Notes: generated from the sequence alone by a model not told the origin. 64,000 nt of DNA from Owenia fusiformis (GCA_903813345.2 CAIIXF020000004.1:4235525-4299524); one strand, 5' to 3'; positions 1 through 12,690 are shown, counted from the first letter of the stretch. Program-made: numbers and translations.

Positions 1-106
1 GCGCATTGGCATTTTATCTTACATATTTTTACCGGTATTTCGGTAACGGTACGGTTATTAGCGTGATGGTTACCGGTACTGGTTTTCAGTACCGTTGCGA
101 CCTCTA

Positions 107-376
107 GTAGCAGCAGTAGAACTGTCTTACCTGTTACGGTTGACTGTAGAACATGTTTGGCAAAGATGGGTAGCAGCAGTAGAAATGCCTTACCTGTTAT
201 GGTTGACTGTAGAACATGTTTGGCAAGTATGGGTAGCAGCAGTAGAACTGTCTTACCTGTTATGGTTGACTGTAAAACATGTTTGGCAAGGATGGGTAGC
301 AGCAGTAGAACTGTCTCACCTGTTATGGTTGACTGTAGAACATGTTTGGCAAGGATGGATAGCAGCAGTAGAACTG
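107..376. repeat. 63-bp tandem repeat at left edge
   Basis: A 63-bp unit beginning gtagcagcagtagaactg repeats about 4.3 times with a few substitutions. Because 63 is a multiple of three, several frames stay open and translate into a 21-residue repeat, but there is no other sign of a gene. Each unit contains cttacctg, which reads as a CAG|GTAAG splice donor on the minus strand. Bases 31-100 just before it hold several accggta/ggtacc words, perhaps the end of a transposon. Confidence 0.85.
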
Positions 377-397
377 AATACACAGAGGGCTGAAACA

Positions 398-700
398 TGT
401 TAAGCATATATTAAATGCAAGGAATTAAAGATGTGCCTTTAAGATGTGGTGTTAAGCGTATATTAAATGCAAGGAATTAAAGATGTGCCTTCAAGATGTG
501 GAAAGAGATCACTTTGAGCCTTTAAGATGTTAAATGGGATGAATTAAGGATGCACCTTTAATGTATGAGAAGAGCTAAAGATGATCCTTTAAGATGTGAA
601 GTGTGAGTAATTAAAGATGAGCCTTTAAGATATTAAGATGAATTAAGGATGCACCTTTAAGTCATGAGAAGAGTTAAAGATGAGCCTTTAACATATGAGA
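398..700. repeat. Degenerate repeat of ttaaagatg / cctttaagatg words
   Basis: Words such as attaaagatgtgcctttaag and gaattaaggatgcaccttta recur about every 40-70 bases with drift. This is a decayed minisatellite with no coding signal. Confidence 0.7.
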
Positions 701-2650
701 ATATGATTTGATATCTCAAATACCAGTTGATGGATTTGCTTCAAATTTTATATAGTGATACCTAGGGAGAAAGGTGGGATTTACTACTCCATGGAGTTGC
801 AGTTTTTGTAGTTTAGAAAGTTATTCCAGTATAAGAGAGTTGCATTTTTGTGTCATTCTGTTCATTTCTGTGCACTTTAATTCATAGCCAATTCCATGCT
901 TTCTAAATAGAGGAGTTTCTATATAGCTTTGAAATCTCGCTGATTCTCGTTTTTTGTGGGATTTTAAGAGATTTGTATATTAGAGAGAATCAGATATAGT
1001 GAGCAGGCAAAACAAAAAATTGTTTCAATTTTAGAATATTTTTGGCTCATGTCATTCCTTGTCATGCCTATTTTCTAAAAATCACAAAAGTGCATATACT
1101 TTATTCCAGGAAAACTAAAGATTTTTACAATAATGTGTTATTTTTCTATAAGAATGGTTACCATTTTTATTATTTGGGAGAATTTAAACATTTTTCACTC
1201 ATTTTTGCACTTTGAATCATTAATAACTTCACCAATTTATAACATATTGTGAATCTTTTGGGAGATATTGTATTTGAGATTGTAAGGAATAGATTGGTAG
1301 GTCAATTATACATGTTGCTTGTAATTTTGTCACCCCTATAGATCAGATTCTGCCTTTAAACCTCAAACGACTTACATTTCCTTCTTTTTAATAGCATATT
1401 TGAATTCAGTGATGTTTTCTTCAATAATAACTTTGATTTATACAGTTATATTATTTAAATCGTTTTCTTTGACTTTTTAATTTTTTTTTTTTAAAAGTGT
1501 AGGGTAAATCTCCATTGATGCAATGTTAAATTTTTTTAAAACCTTGGTTTATTCGTTTAACAATCAGAGTTTCATGTTTAATCACAACATGTACATCAAG
1601 TCATTTGAATTTTAGATTCAACCAGCACTTTTTGATAAATTGTGAAATTAAGTGACTAGTTTTTACCACAGAAGCTATGGCAGTCTGGTCCAACCAAAAC
1701 AAATAGAATAGATAAATAAATAAAGTCCTTACACCTATTTATTCATCTTTAGCTATATAGCAACTCCCTTATTGCATTTAATCAACCAAATTACAACAGT
1801 TTGATTCTTGAAATCAGAATGCATCGCTAGAATGTGCTTATAATATTGATTATGATTAATTTTAAGATAAAAGTTAAGCTTTTATTAAAAGGCATGTTCA
1901 TTTATCCAGAAAAACAATTTTGATTTAACATTTCATTGAAAATTAAGAAAATTATTATCAGTAAAAATGGTTGAAAAAGTGAAATGCACATACATACCTT
2001 CATTGTTGAAAGTCTACAATAATTAATAAAATAATTGAATAGAGATTCTACATTTACCTTCTTATTCACAAAGGATACTAAATCCCATGAGTATCTGTAT
2101 AGGCCATGTGATCTAATTCAACCAATAATATTGTAGTTTACAAAATAAACATGGTAAAATAATCAATATAATTTTCAGTGTTGTCTTATTTGTCTGTGGC
2201 ATTTATAACAATAATTTCAATACTGTACATTCAGTTTGATTTATACGAGCACTCTGATCTGAACCCAAAGAAATTCTTCGTGGCATATTTGTCTTTTCCC
2301 GATAATTCACACGTCGATAATTGAATCATCCAAATTTCTACCATTTCTGGAAATTTAGAGTGGAACTCTGCACTTTTTTATTTTATTCCTTACAGGTTTT
2401 ACCATTTTTGTGTTGTTATTTTGCCTAACCAAACGTGAGAATTGATATTTTTTATAAAGGATATATACAAGAACTAAACAAAGAATAAAGACTTAGGGAT
2501 AACAGACCAGGTAATCATTTTGCTCAAAGTGCATTTTATAACACCGTAGGTATTTATAATAAGAGTCTCTTAATATTTTTGCATACGGTAATTGGTAAAA
2601 CTTTTTGGTCTTTTCCAATTTTACACCAGGGCTAATGTATATTCTGATTA
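701..2650. other. Non-coding stretch upstream of GCC2 exons
   Basis: No ORF or exon-like stretch with credible splice sites was recognised on either strand. It is probably intergenic or a long GCC2 intron. It contains one copy of a dispersed repeat, listed separately. Confidence 0.5.
1178..1362 (+). repeat. Dispersed repeat, copy 1 (pair at 23258)
   Basis: This stretch can be aligned by eye with 23258-23440. Shared words in the same order include ttttgcactttgaa, tttgagattgtaaggaata, acatgttgcttgtaattt and cacccctatagatcagattct. The two copies are on the same strand, are diverged and have no ORF. The element type is unknown. Confidence 0.7.
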
Positions 2651-2652
2651 TA

Positions 2653-3176
2653 CAGGGTGGGCCAAAAAAACGCCACTTTTTTTTCAAAATGCTATAACTT
2701 TTTAAATTTTTGATAAAAAATCATAATTTGCATACCAAATGAAACTTGAGGATGCTATCTACTCATGGATTATGAATTGTACACTTTTACTTGAGTAAAA
2801 TATGTCACCAGCCTCCCACTTTAACAATTGGTGTGCCATAAGAAATAAACATAATTTGCAAAATGTTCCTGAATTGATACGGCCTGATGACCACCAAGCT
2901 AATAGTCCTGATGCTATCCCCAGTGAGTATACGGTATGGGAAGGTCTCCAGGAGATGGTATGAAGGCACCCAATCTAAAAAATTGCCTAACTAAAGCTGG
3001 CAATTAAGAAAGGTTGAAAGAAACTTACCTAACATTGCACCGAAACTGCTATATCAGCAAGGCAACTAAGACTAAACGCTATCATCAAAGAGGGTGACGG
3101 ACCAATTGAATATAGGTTGGAAAATAAAAAAGTTATAGTGTCTTGAAAAAAAAGTGGCGTTTTTTGGCCCACCCTG
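2653..3176. mobile_element. 524-bp Tc1/mariner-type MITE
   Basis: The element starts cagggtgggccaaaaaa and ends ttttttggcccaccctg. The inverted ends match over about 33 bp and weakly for 20 bp more. TA lies on both sides (2651-2652 and 3177-3178), the usual target duplication of the Tc1/mariner superfamily. No transposase is encoded, so it is non-autonomous. A related end occurs near 60100. Confidence 0.9.
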
Positions 3177-4369
3177 TATATACAACCTTTACAAGTTATC
3201 TGAAGAAATATAGACCGAAAAGCAGGGGTAATATTGTCAATTACATCCCGCAGGGCTAGGCACAAACATTTTCTGTACCCTGAACGACTGAAGGGAGTCA
3301 GGGGTTCAAAAGCTTTTGTGCCTAATATTATTACATACCATTGTTGACAATACACTAGCATTGTCTACACTTATACTTATGTATTGCATACCACCGAAGC
3401 ACTAGCATAGCCTATCAGAAAAACAAAATATCTAAATTCTTGTGATTTTAAAGATTATGTAAGACAAAGCTAGAGGAGCTTTAGTTATCTCGACAAATGA
3501 AGTTCTGTCCATCCGTCTGTCCGTCTGTCAGATGGCTGCTGCTTGAAAATTGGCGCACAGGGCTTTAATTATCTCAACAAATGAAGTTCAGTCCATCAGT
3601 CTGTCCGTCAGATGGCTGCTGCTTGAAAATTAGCATGCATGAATTTTTAGGGAAGAACATATTTATGAATATAGAATTCAAACAGCTGCCATTTTGTTCA
3701 CTTCAACATTTGAATAGTGAATTTTGGTCTTATTTTCAGATGAAAAATTCCAAAACTCACAAGAAATGATTGAGATATTGGTTCAAATCTTTTGAAAAGT
3801 TTATTTTGAATTTAAAGTTGGTTATAATTGCAGGAAATAACAATAATTTGAACATTTTCATTGTTGGAAAATATTGAGTTTAGGTCCTGGGAGCCAATCG
3901 CCCTTGTTTTTTAGCATATATCCATGTTATGTTTTTGCTTCCTGTCGATAATGAACAACTTGTGGATATTTTGAAAAGGTTTTGTCAACAAAATGAATAG
4001 AATTAGAATCTATAGAAATTAGAAATCCATTATTAATATGACCAGATTAATGTATTCAAACATATAAGCAGTGAATAATAAAACAAATATTTAATTCCTT
4101 CGAGCATTGTGGAATATCACTGTGGAATCAGTTACTAAACTAGAAAAATACAGAAACTCCAGAAAAAGTTTAGAAAAAAATATTAAGGAAACATGTTCAT
4201 ATTTTGTTTTTCAAAAGCTAGTTATGTACATGTATTGTCTTCTGAACAGGGTATTAAGGGATGATAATATACATCCAGTGGTTTGCACCCTTACCAACAA
4301 TTGCATGGGGTTGTGCTTTTGTGTTACAAAATAGCGTGAAATTAGCAAGGATTAAAGTACTACAGTAAT
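3177..4369. other. Non-coding, with a short direct duplication
   Basis: At about 3478-3634 a segment with atctcaacaaatgaagttc, gtctgtccgtc and agatggctgctgcttgaaaatt occurs twice, roughly 86 bases apart. It may be related to the cgtc-rich dispersed element at 14326. Nothing else is recognised. Confidence 0.5.
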
Positions 4370-4374
4370 TAGGC

Positions 4375-4970
4375 ATGTAGTCAACACTCAACATTGTATA
4401 GAAATGCAAGAAAATCAGACACTTCATTCAAATTTAAAAGAGAAATGAGTGGAATTAGCAAGGAATAAAGTAAACAGGCATGTAGTCAACACTCTAAATT
4501 GTATAGAAATGCAAGAAAATCAGACACTTCATTCAAATTTAAAAGAGAAATGAGTGGAATTAGCAAGGAATAAAGTAAACAGGCATGTAGTCAACACTCT
4601 AAATTGTATAGAAATGCAAGAAAATCAGGTAGTTCATTCAAATTTTAGAGAGAAATGAGAGGAATTAGCAAGGAATAAAGTAAACAGGCATGTAGTCAAC
4701 ACTCTAAATTGTATAGAAATGCAAGAAAATCAGACACTTCATTCAAATTTAAAAGAGAAATGAGTGGAATTAGCAAGGAATAAAGTAAACAGGCATGTAG
4801 TCAACACTCTAAATTGTATAGAAATGCAAGAAAATCAGACACTTCATTCAAATTTAAAAGAGAAATGAGTGGAATTAGCAAGAATGAAGTAAACAGACAT
4901 GTAGTCAACACTCTAAATTGTATAGAAATGCAAGAAAATCAGACACTTCATTCAAATTTAAAAGAGAAAA
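4375..4970. repeat. 105-bp satellite, cluster 1
   Basis: The unit is about 105 bp, with words ggaattagcaaggaataaag, taaacaggcatgtagtcaac and gtatagaaatgcaagaaaat. About 5.5 copies are nearly identical. The same satellite recurs at 11100-11590 inside a GCC2 intron, so both clusters lie in or near the same locus. ORFs across it are repeat translations. Confidence 0.9.
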
Positions 4971-5607
4971 TGTTAAACGAACATGATTATTTTAACGGGC
5001 AAGTATTGTACATATACAGTATTAAAGAATGTGGATTCCAGGATTCACTGAAGCCAGAGACATATAATAATGTTATCATATGTCTCTGCTGAAGCATAAA
5101 AATGGTATTAAAATGCCATGTGCACTTTGACCACAGTGTTTATTCAACAGTATAACTATCTTTTTCTCATAATATTTTTGCGATGTTATTGACCATGAAA
5201 TGTCTGCACTTTCAGCTGACTCAGACTGTCCTATACGATGAGATGTTAAATTATCCGTTTTTGAAAAACTTTAGACAATTCTATTATTATTTACTCATGG
5301 TAAAGCTATAAATGAAGCAAGCATTAAACAGGGAATATGCCTATTTTTGAAGAAAAAAGGATAGAATATTATTTTATAAAATATATGATTATGATGAAAT
5401 AATGGTTTTGAAACCCAAAAGCTATATTAACAATGTATTGAAAGTGTAACATGTTAATGTAATATAAAGTAAAAGTGTAAAAGGTAAATGTACTCACAAT
5501 ATTTGGGCCTTTGAAAACCAGTCTTATCGGTCATCACAAAAAATAAATTTGTGCTACAGAGCAAAAAAGGTGCCCAAGATTGAGAGGAAAATGTGCTTGA
5601 TTTAAAT

Positions 5608-6003
5608 CAAAGGACGATTCTCGGTTTGGAGAAAAGTTTCCTGGGCTAATAATTTTTTATGAAAAATATAGAAATATTACCCAAATTAAACTATGAATAT
5701 TCAAAAGAGGACATTTAAATCTATAAGATGTAAAAGTAACAAATTGGTCTGAAGCAGGGATAACGTTCAATTAGACCGATTCGATAAAATACAAGTCTCT
5801 ATTTGGGGGAAAAAGTTCATCAGTGTACTGCGCTAATATTTTTTTGGCGAAAAATCTAGAAATATTACCCAAATTAAATTATGACTATTCAAAAGAAGAC
5901 ATTCAAATCTATATTATGTAAAAAAAATCAAATTTGTCCGAAGCAGGGATAATGCTCATTTAGATTGATGAACTTCGTTCTCCAAACCGAGAATCGTCCT
6001 TTG
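5608..6003. mobile_element. Fold-back element with 26-bp perfect inverted ends
   Basis: Left end caaaggacgattctcggttt (and on to ggagaa) is exactly repeated inverted at the right end, closing with gaatcgtcctttg. Inside is an imperfect internal duplication around gaaatattacccaaatta. No ORF is present. Similar ends flank 54838-55001, so this is a family. Confidence 0.8.
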
Positions 6004-6577
6004 GTCAATATCTGGGGGGGGAAATTGTTAAGACATAAGTCATGGCTCATTTGGAACGAATATTTCTGCTTTTTAAGATGAACAAAAAATCAAAATATTG
6101 AATAATCTGTGATAATACCCCTTTTCCTGTACCCTATGACATTTATTTATGGTAATAAAAATGCAATTAAGTAAAGATTATGAAAACCATAAATCACATA
6201 AATGTCAGTTGGAAATATTTCATGAAAGCTATTCTTGAAATTGATGTAATTCATTTGTTTAATTATTGATTAACTTACCTATTTCTAGTTACACTTTTTA
6301 GATAGAAGCTGTCTTATATTTGGAAAGGTGCATCAAGTTACACAATAAAAAATGGAAATATATATTATTGGAAAAAAGTTGTGTTAAACAGGCAGCAAAG
6401 ACTAAAGAATGTAGGAAGTTTGAAGAAATCTTTTCAAAAAGCGTGCCTATGTTTACCTTCCGATGCTTATTTATTATCTGAACAGGAAATGGTGATATCT
6501 GATCAAATATGGATTTTATTGAAGTTTTAAAATGCAGAAATATCAGATTCATTAGAATTAAATGATGATTGTTAATG

Positions 6578-7255
6578 TTTTATATTGATACATGTGTTTT
6601 CTCTGTTTCCAGGGCTCGTCTATCCCCAGTACTTTATATTGATACATGTGTTTTCTCTGTTTCCAGGGCTCGTCTATCCCCAGTACTTTATATTGATACA
6701 TGTGTTTTCTCTGTTTCCAGGGCTCGTCTATCCCCAGTACTTTATATTGATACATGTGTTTTCTATGTTTCCAGGGCTCGTCTATCCCCAGTACTTTATA
6801 TTGATACATGTGTTTTCTCTGTTTCCAGGGCCTAGGCTCGTTTATCCCCAGTACTTTATGTTGATACATGTGTTTTCTCTGTTTCCAGGGGTCGTCTATC
6901 CCCAGTACTTTATATTGATACATGTGTTTTCTCTGTTTCCAGGGGTCGTCTATCCCCAGTACAGTTGGGGACATAAATAAATGACAGGTGGATTTGCTGA
7001 AGTGAGGATTTCCCATGTTAAAAATAAGAGAATTTACAAGAGGCCATAAATCAGTGGATGAGATTATACAAAATGTAAAATATACAAATTTTAAGGGATA
7101 TGTATCTATACAATATTGGAAATTATGGGCTTTCAGACCACCATAATTAGGAAATAGTGATCGAAAATCGACCTGTCATTTATTTTTGTCCCCAACTGTA
7201 CTTTATATTGATACATGTGTTTTCTCTGTTTCCAGGGCTCGTCTATCCCCAGTAC
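6578..7255 (+). repeat. 54-bp array carrying a 3' splice site
   Basis: Eight copies of a 54-bp unit lie directly upstream of, and end inside, the first recognised GCC2 exon. Each unit holds tttctctgtttccag, a good polypyrimidine tract and AG acceptor, plus the first 19-20 bases of the exon. Only the last acceptor (7235) leads to an open exon: reading on from an upstream acceptor in the exon frame meets a TGA in the next unit. One unit has a 6-bp insert (near 6832), and the array is split by the MITE at 6962-7198. Confidence 0.9.
6962..7198. mobile_element. 237-bp TA-flanked MITE inside the array
   Basis: The ends are cagttggggacataaataaa and its inverse (28 bp, one mismatch). TA is duplicated at 6960-6961 and 7199-7200. 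Removing the element and one TA restores cccagtactttatattg, exactly the unit junction seen in neighbouring 54-bp copies, so the empty site is directly confirmed. Confidence 0.95.
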
Positions 7256-10200
7256 CCCCACAATAGTCCCCTTTGAACAGCTCCTTACTTCACCCCTGGA
7301 CGACAGAGCCAGTAAGTATGAGCCATGGGGGGGGGGATAACCAGAAACTCATAAATTAATGAATCCTAAATCCATTCTTGTAACCATGGAGATCATGATA
7401 GTGTCATATTGAAAAACAATGAATTATTATTTTTTTTAAATTTTATTTCCTTCATATATACCATAAAATCAAATATATAACAATCAACAGTGGACACTCT
7501 GTTTGTCTGTTTGTTTGTTTGCTTGCTTGGTTGTTTGTTTGTTTATTCATCGTCAGTTTGTTCAATATTTATGCCACTGGGTGGGTCATTTTATCAAATT
7601 TCCAAATCAACACTACTGGACATCTTGTTTGGGTACAATTTAGGGACTTAATGAGAAATTCAATATTAACAATTAATTAGTTTATTACTGCTGGCATGAG
7701 AATATGGGAATTATATTAAATTGTCTAATTAAATCAAGATTTGAAAATCAACAATTTCTAATGTTGCTTTAAGCTCTTGTTGGTATACTATATCTTAGCC
7801 CTTTGTCAGAATTACAAAATAAGGCATTTTTGTTACATTGCAAGAGGATTGTCGTGGATCATGCATAGGGGTGTGGTCTGAATGTCAACATTTGTAGAAA
7901 ATGATCTTGTTTTTATAGTTTGAACCCCCTCCCACCCTCCTTTAATAATGTTAATTTGAAAAATGTTGACTTTTGGGTGAATTTGTCCAATATGACAGCA
8001 TCTAAGGCCAATATGACAGCATCTAAAGCCATTAACACACTGGTATATACATTCTTAATCAGGCCTGTCAGTTTTTCAATTTATGAGATATGAATAACGT
8101 CATGCTTGAATAACACGCTGCTTAGGATCAACAAACGATATGCAAGACGGGTTTGTTCTACATGAATAATTTCTCAGCCTTATTATTGTCAACAATGGTG
8201 TCCCTAATTAAATCATGTAGAGTCTGGTCTCGAAGTTGACGTGTGTCACTGAGGACATGCACTTTACAGATCTATATTAAGGGATGTTCTGCTTTGATAA
8301 CTCTGAGAATCGAGCGATTATTGTCAAGTAATGATGTATCAAATTAACTCATGCAGAGAGTGGTCTTGAATTTTTATCTAGCATGATTTACATGATGGTT
8401 AAAGAAATCCCATATGGAGAAATCAAATCTCAAAATTCCCAATTTTTCACCATTTTGGTTAGCCAGACCCCTTCTTATCTGCCGATTCCACTTTGGAAAG
8501 ATCAAGACAAATTTTTCACTAGTTCATGCGCATTTAGCCTTGAACTTTTCATTTGTTTGACCTTCAAATAGAGAGCTAGCCCATATTGGTAGATTGTGCT
8601 AACTGTATCTATAACAAATTACCAAAATTTAATTTCACTGAAATGTTTGATATAATGGCCACCTTGCCGACGTAACAAGTGCCTAAATATCACTTTAATT
8701 TTTTTTTATTTATTTATTATCATATTCATTTAGTATTACATTAACAGTGTTGGCACTTGAAATGGATTGGACATGTAGTGAAACCAGTATATAGTGAGCA
8801 CCTCTGGAGATTCAAAAAATATTCACTGTATGTAAGTGTTCATTACAGAGAGAGAATTTTATACAGGGGTCATGAATGTGTATTGAAGTGGTGTTCACTA
8901 AACACAGGTGTTCGCCAGGTCAATTTGAATGTGTCTTGAAGTGGTGTTCACTAAACACAGGTGTTCGCCAGGTCAATGTGAATGTGTATTGAAGTGGTGT
9001 TCACTAAACACAGGTGTTCACTAGAGAGAGGTGTTCACCAATAGAGATTTAACTGTATTTTTACATATTCTTCAGGTGTTAAGAGTTTTACTTCTCTTGA
9101 TGAGGAATTCTTACAACAACAGATGAAATCTTCAGAGAAGAAGATAGAGCATTTGAATGAGGTAGGCAAAATGTTTGGAAAATATCTTGAATTGTTCGAA
9201 CTGAACCAAGGAGGATTGGCAGCCATTATTCAAACTTGATCTTCAGTTGCCTGGCATGGAACATTTTGGTAAAAATATTCCTGGCATGGAACATTTTGGT
9301 AAAAATATTCCTATAAGGTTCTCTTTGGACCAAGTATTTCGTTGGAAGATGGACATTACACATATTATGGTAATATTCAAGCTTCCTCAGCAGTTCTAGT
9401 CTTCAAAGTATGTTTAATATCATTACAAAATTGATCTATGCAAGGCAAAGGAGGATCAAGCTTAAATAATGGCTTTCAATCTTCTTTGAGCTAAACATTT
9501 AAACTGCCATATTTGGCTGTTTTGTTGGGCTGTTTCATTTGTTTTTTAAACTCATTCTGGATTTTTTAAACATCTTGATTCATAAAGTGTCAGTTGCTCC
9601 AGGGTCACATTGATATCTCTAGCAGAAAACTCAATTGACTGAGTAAACAAAGTAAAATGCTAATGATGCTATCGAAAGAAATTCATGTCACTATGCCCTG
9701 TAAAGATTTACTCAAAGACAAGCATCAACCTATTATAATATCTGTCTGGTTGATCAATTTTCTCTCACCAGGTAAATGAAAATGAAGCTATTTCTTTTTT
9801 TGGTTGCAATCTCCTGTCAAAAACCTGCATACTGTTACTCGAATTAATTGCGAATATTTAATTTGGCAAAATCAGCAAGCGGAGAAAAGGAAGGTGCTGT
9901 ACCATGAGTATAAGGCTAGGTATATTGTAAGTCAAGTGGAGATGACCAAAATTTCTGAAAAACTGCCACAGACTCAAATTGGCAAATTTTTGCATATCGC
10001 TGAATTCGTGAAATTAAAATGGGCACCAAATTAATAAGAGTAATAGCACATGAAGTTAGTAGTTAGTATTGTATGCAATACTAAGTCAAAATTTATTTTC
10101 AGCTTGTAAATGAAAATGAGGCCACGATAATGCGGCTTACGGAGCAGGCGAAGATCTTGAAGGATGAGATACGTAGGATGGAACGTAACAAAGAGAGGGA

Positions 10201-12465
10201 AAACTCTGTTTCTAACATGGAATACCTGAAAAATATTGTCATGAAGGTGAGAACAATTAAAAACTGTCTAATTTGAATGCATCCTGGATGAGTAAAAGTG
10301 TTTGGATGAGGAAATGTCCATATTTTAATACAATACAATACAATACAAAAAAATACAAAACAATACAATGCAATGCAATACAATACAATACAATACAATG
10401 CAATGCAATGCAATACAATACAATACAATGCAATACAATACAATACAATAATAGGGAAATAGACTTAAAAAGTGTTCATTTAAACAGGTGTTTTAATTAG
10501 AAAGGTTTTCAGGAACATTTACAGAAAAACCTGTATATCTTATCTGAACACCTCCCAATGTGAACACTTTTTCCTGGTCTCAAATTTAAGAAACCTGGTA
10601 AATGGTAAACGGTAGTTTTCCTGAACTGCCCCAGGATGTTGTCCATGTTACCATAGCAACTATTATTCAAAATATAACAATGGACACATATATGAAAGAA
10701 ACCATACTTATTACATGCTTTTCTAGAAATTGCAATTGCCAGAGACCATGGCCTTCTATTGTTGCTTTCTTTACAAGGCAGAGATGGTCTGAATATCAGA
10801 CTTAGAAATATGGATAATGATACAGATATTTTAATCTCCTTAATTTAATCATAAAACCTGATATAAAGAGCATGCACTGCTGAAATGATACTATTTATAA
10901 ATGATATATCATCATTATTAGATGGTTTTACAATGGATCTACTAACATTCAAAGTAATTATCGAAACAGCTGTGGAATTCATGAATGATGATGCAAGAGA
11001 CAAGTGTGCCGAATGTGATAATTATAATAGATCACTTTAATCTTTCGGTTGTGTGTCTTCTTTTAAAAATTACTGTGGAAAAGTTTCACAGTGGTCATGT
11101 TTTTGAGTTGCAAAATAGAGTGAAAAAGAGTGGAATAAGCAAGGAATAAAGGAAACAAGAAATCACTCAACATTTTGAATTGTTCCAATCATGAAATAGA
11201 CTTTTAAACTTTCAAATTGTAATATAGAGTGGAGTGGAAATACAAGAATATGATACAGTTCATTCAAATTTTAGAGAGAAATGAGTGGAAAAAGGAAGGA
11301 ATAAAGTAAACAGGCATTTAGTTAACATTCTAAATTGTATAGAAATGCAAGAAAATCAGACTGTTCAACAAATTTTAGAGAGAAATGAGTGGAAAAAGGA
11401 AGGAATAAAGTAAACAGGCATGTAGTTAACATTCTAAATTGTATAGAAATGCAAGAAAATCAGATACTTCATTCAAATTTTAGAGAGAAAATGAGAGAAT
11501 AAGGAAGGAATAAAGTAAACAGGCATGTAGTTAAGACTCTAAATTGTATAGAAATGCAAGAAAATCGGGTAGTTCTTTCAAATTGTAAAGAAAACAAGTG
11601 TGGAAAAGGCAAGCTCAAATTGACCTTTTTTCCATTACATGATACCGAATTGGCTTTAAGTGTAAGAAGTTCAATTATGTACACATCTATGTCTCTCTTA
11701 TCTCCTTTTCTTACATCTCTGTACAATTTATGGAGCTGTCACATAAGAAGGCCGTGTGGCCTCACCATTCGCCACCATGTGAATACTTTGGGGCAGACAT
11801 TGTGGCATGGCATAGACACAGGATGACCAAAACAAATAGTTTTGTAGCAAGATATCCCCGTCACACCAAATACAAATATTGATTAATAAATTTAAAAAAA
11901 AATAAATGCTCAAAATTATTCATATGGTGCACTGGTGGCGAATGGTGAGTCCACACAGCCAAGTGTGACAGCTACCAGCATATCTGTTCACATTATTCCT
12001 TGCTTGCTCCTCTCTTGTATTTTACATGTTAAAACATGACATATATGATATTTCTCTTCCAGTTTTTATTCTCGAAAGCAAGTGCAGAAAAGCAGCAACT
12101 TATACCAGTGTTGACCACAATGCTTAGACTCAGTAAGGAAGAAGTTTCCAATCTTGAACTCATGGCGAAAGGTAATGTAATCATTTCTTTAAAGAAATAA
12201 AGAGATAAAGAGCTTTTGAATGTTCAGACATTGTTTCTCAAATAAACTAAAATTATTTTCATGAATAAGTAAATGATTAAGGAACGAGAATAATCAAATA
12301 TTGACAGAATAAAAACTAGAGCTCGTTTGTAATAATATGATTAGTAGTACAATAGTAGTACAATTATGTGCTAAAAGATGGCTCTGTGTTCCAGGTGAAG
12401 ATGGCCAAGGTGAAGGAGCAGGGGGTTGGGGCAACTATTTACACCGTTGGTCGGGCATCACGTAA
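7236..12465 (+). CDS. GCC2: GCC2-like golgin, C-terminal five exons (partial)
   Basis: This is the C-terminal end of a trans-Golgi tethering golgin. Exons: 7236-7311, 9076-9161, 10103-10246, 12063-12171 and 12395-12465, with stop TAA at 12463. All junctions are GT/AG and phases agree. The product reads about 160 residues: a linker with PSTPTIVPFEQLL, a charged coiled-coil stretch (EEFLQQQMKSSEKK, RLTEQAKILKDEIRRMER), then a GRIP domain starting NMEYLKN, continuing QQLIPVLTTMLRLS and ending WGNYLHRWSGIT. The GRIP domain is known to bind Arl1-type GTPases at the trans-Golgi. The WxxYLHxWSG ending is what I remember as typical of GCC2 (GCC185) rather than GCC1 or golgin-245, so the family is firm and the exact member likely. 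The 5' exons were not found in the window. Introns hold the 105-bp satellite, a CAATA microsatellite and a fold-back element. Confidence 0.88.
8772..9058. repeat. gtgttcac-rich dispersed element with 56-bp direct repeats
   Basis: The segment begins agtgaaaccagtatatagtg and contains three copies of a roughly 56-bp unit (gaagtggtgttcactaaaca). It belongs to the same loose family as 13925, 21143, 47692 and 54460. It ends 18 bases before the GCC2 exon at 9076. Confidence 0.6.
10322..10450. repeat. CAATA/CAATG pentanucleotide microsatellite
   Basis: About 25 copies of caata with caatg variants lie 75 bases after a GCC2 exon donor. The overlapping ORFs on both strands are artefacts of a 5-bp repeat that has no stop in some frames. 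Confidence 0.95.
11100..11590. repeat. 105-bp-type satellite, cluster 2
   Basis: This is the same satellite as at 4375-4970 (taaacaggcatgtagttaac, gtatagaaatgcaagaaaat), with about five diverged copies of 85-105 bp. It lies within the GCC2 intron between 10246 and 12063. Confidence 0.85.
11734..11973. mobile_element. 240-bp inverted-repeat element in GCC2 intron
   Basis: Arms of about 40 bp (agctgtcaca, then ctcaccattcgccacca) face each other at 11734-11777 and 11931-11973. The centre is AT-rich with no coding. Target duplication is not clear. Confidence 0.75.
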
Positions 12466-12683
12466 CCATTGCAACGAATTGTCTGTGTCACTATAGCAAC
12501 CAACTTTACACCCAGCACCAAAAAGCAAAAAGGTGGCCAACTAGAAATTATTTTGTGTAACCATACAAACCATGGTGTACCAAAATAAAATCCAGAACTG
12601 GAAACCTCATAGAGCTGAATTAAAACATGACACCAAAAGCTGACATTTGAGACTTGCAAAATAAATGAATTGGAACTTGGCTC

Positions 12684-12689
12684 AATAAA
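12684..12689 (+). promoter_or_regulatory. GCC2 poly(A) signal candidate
   Basis: The first canonical aataaa after the GCC2 stop lies 219 bases downstream. A MITE begins two bases later (12691), so it either inserted just after the cleavage signal or its sequence forms the downstream element. Confidence 0.55.
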
Positions 12690-12690
12690 C

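Noticed and set aside
95-403. Repetitive 102-codon and 78-codon ORFs, possible secreted repeat peptide
   Set aside because: They come from a 63-bp tandem repeat with no signal peptide, cleavage sites or splice context.
4375-4970. CRISPR-like regular repeats
   Set aside because: The unit is continuous with no variable spacers, and the genome is clearly animal.
6558-7016. Long ORFs on both strands over 6558-7016
   Set aside because: They translate the 54-bp splice-acceptor array. The true exon uses a different frame and only its last 76 bases.
9804-10034. 76-codon ORF as an extra GCC2 exon
   Set aside because: The flanking exons 9076-9161 and 10103-10246 already join in phase, and this ORF has no matching splice sites.
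10099-10500. ORFs of 63-114 codons around the CAATA repeat
   Set aside because: Pentanucleotide microsatellite translations. The real coding here is the GCC2 exon 10103-10246 on the plus strand.
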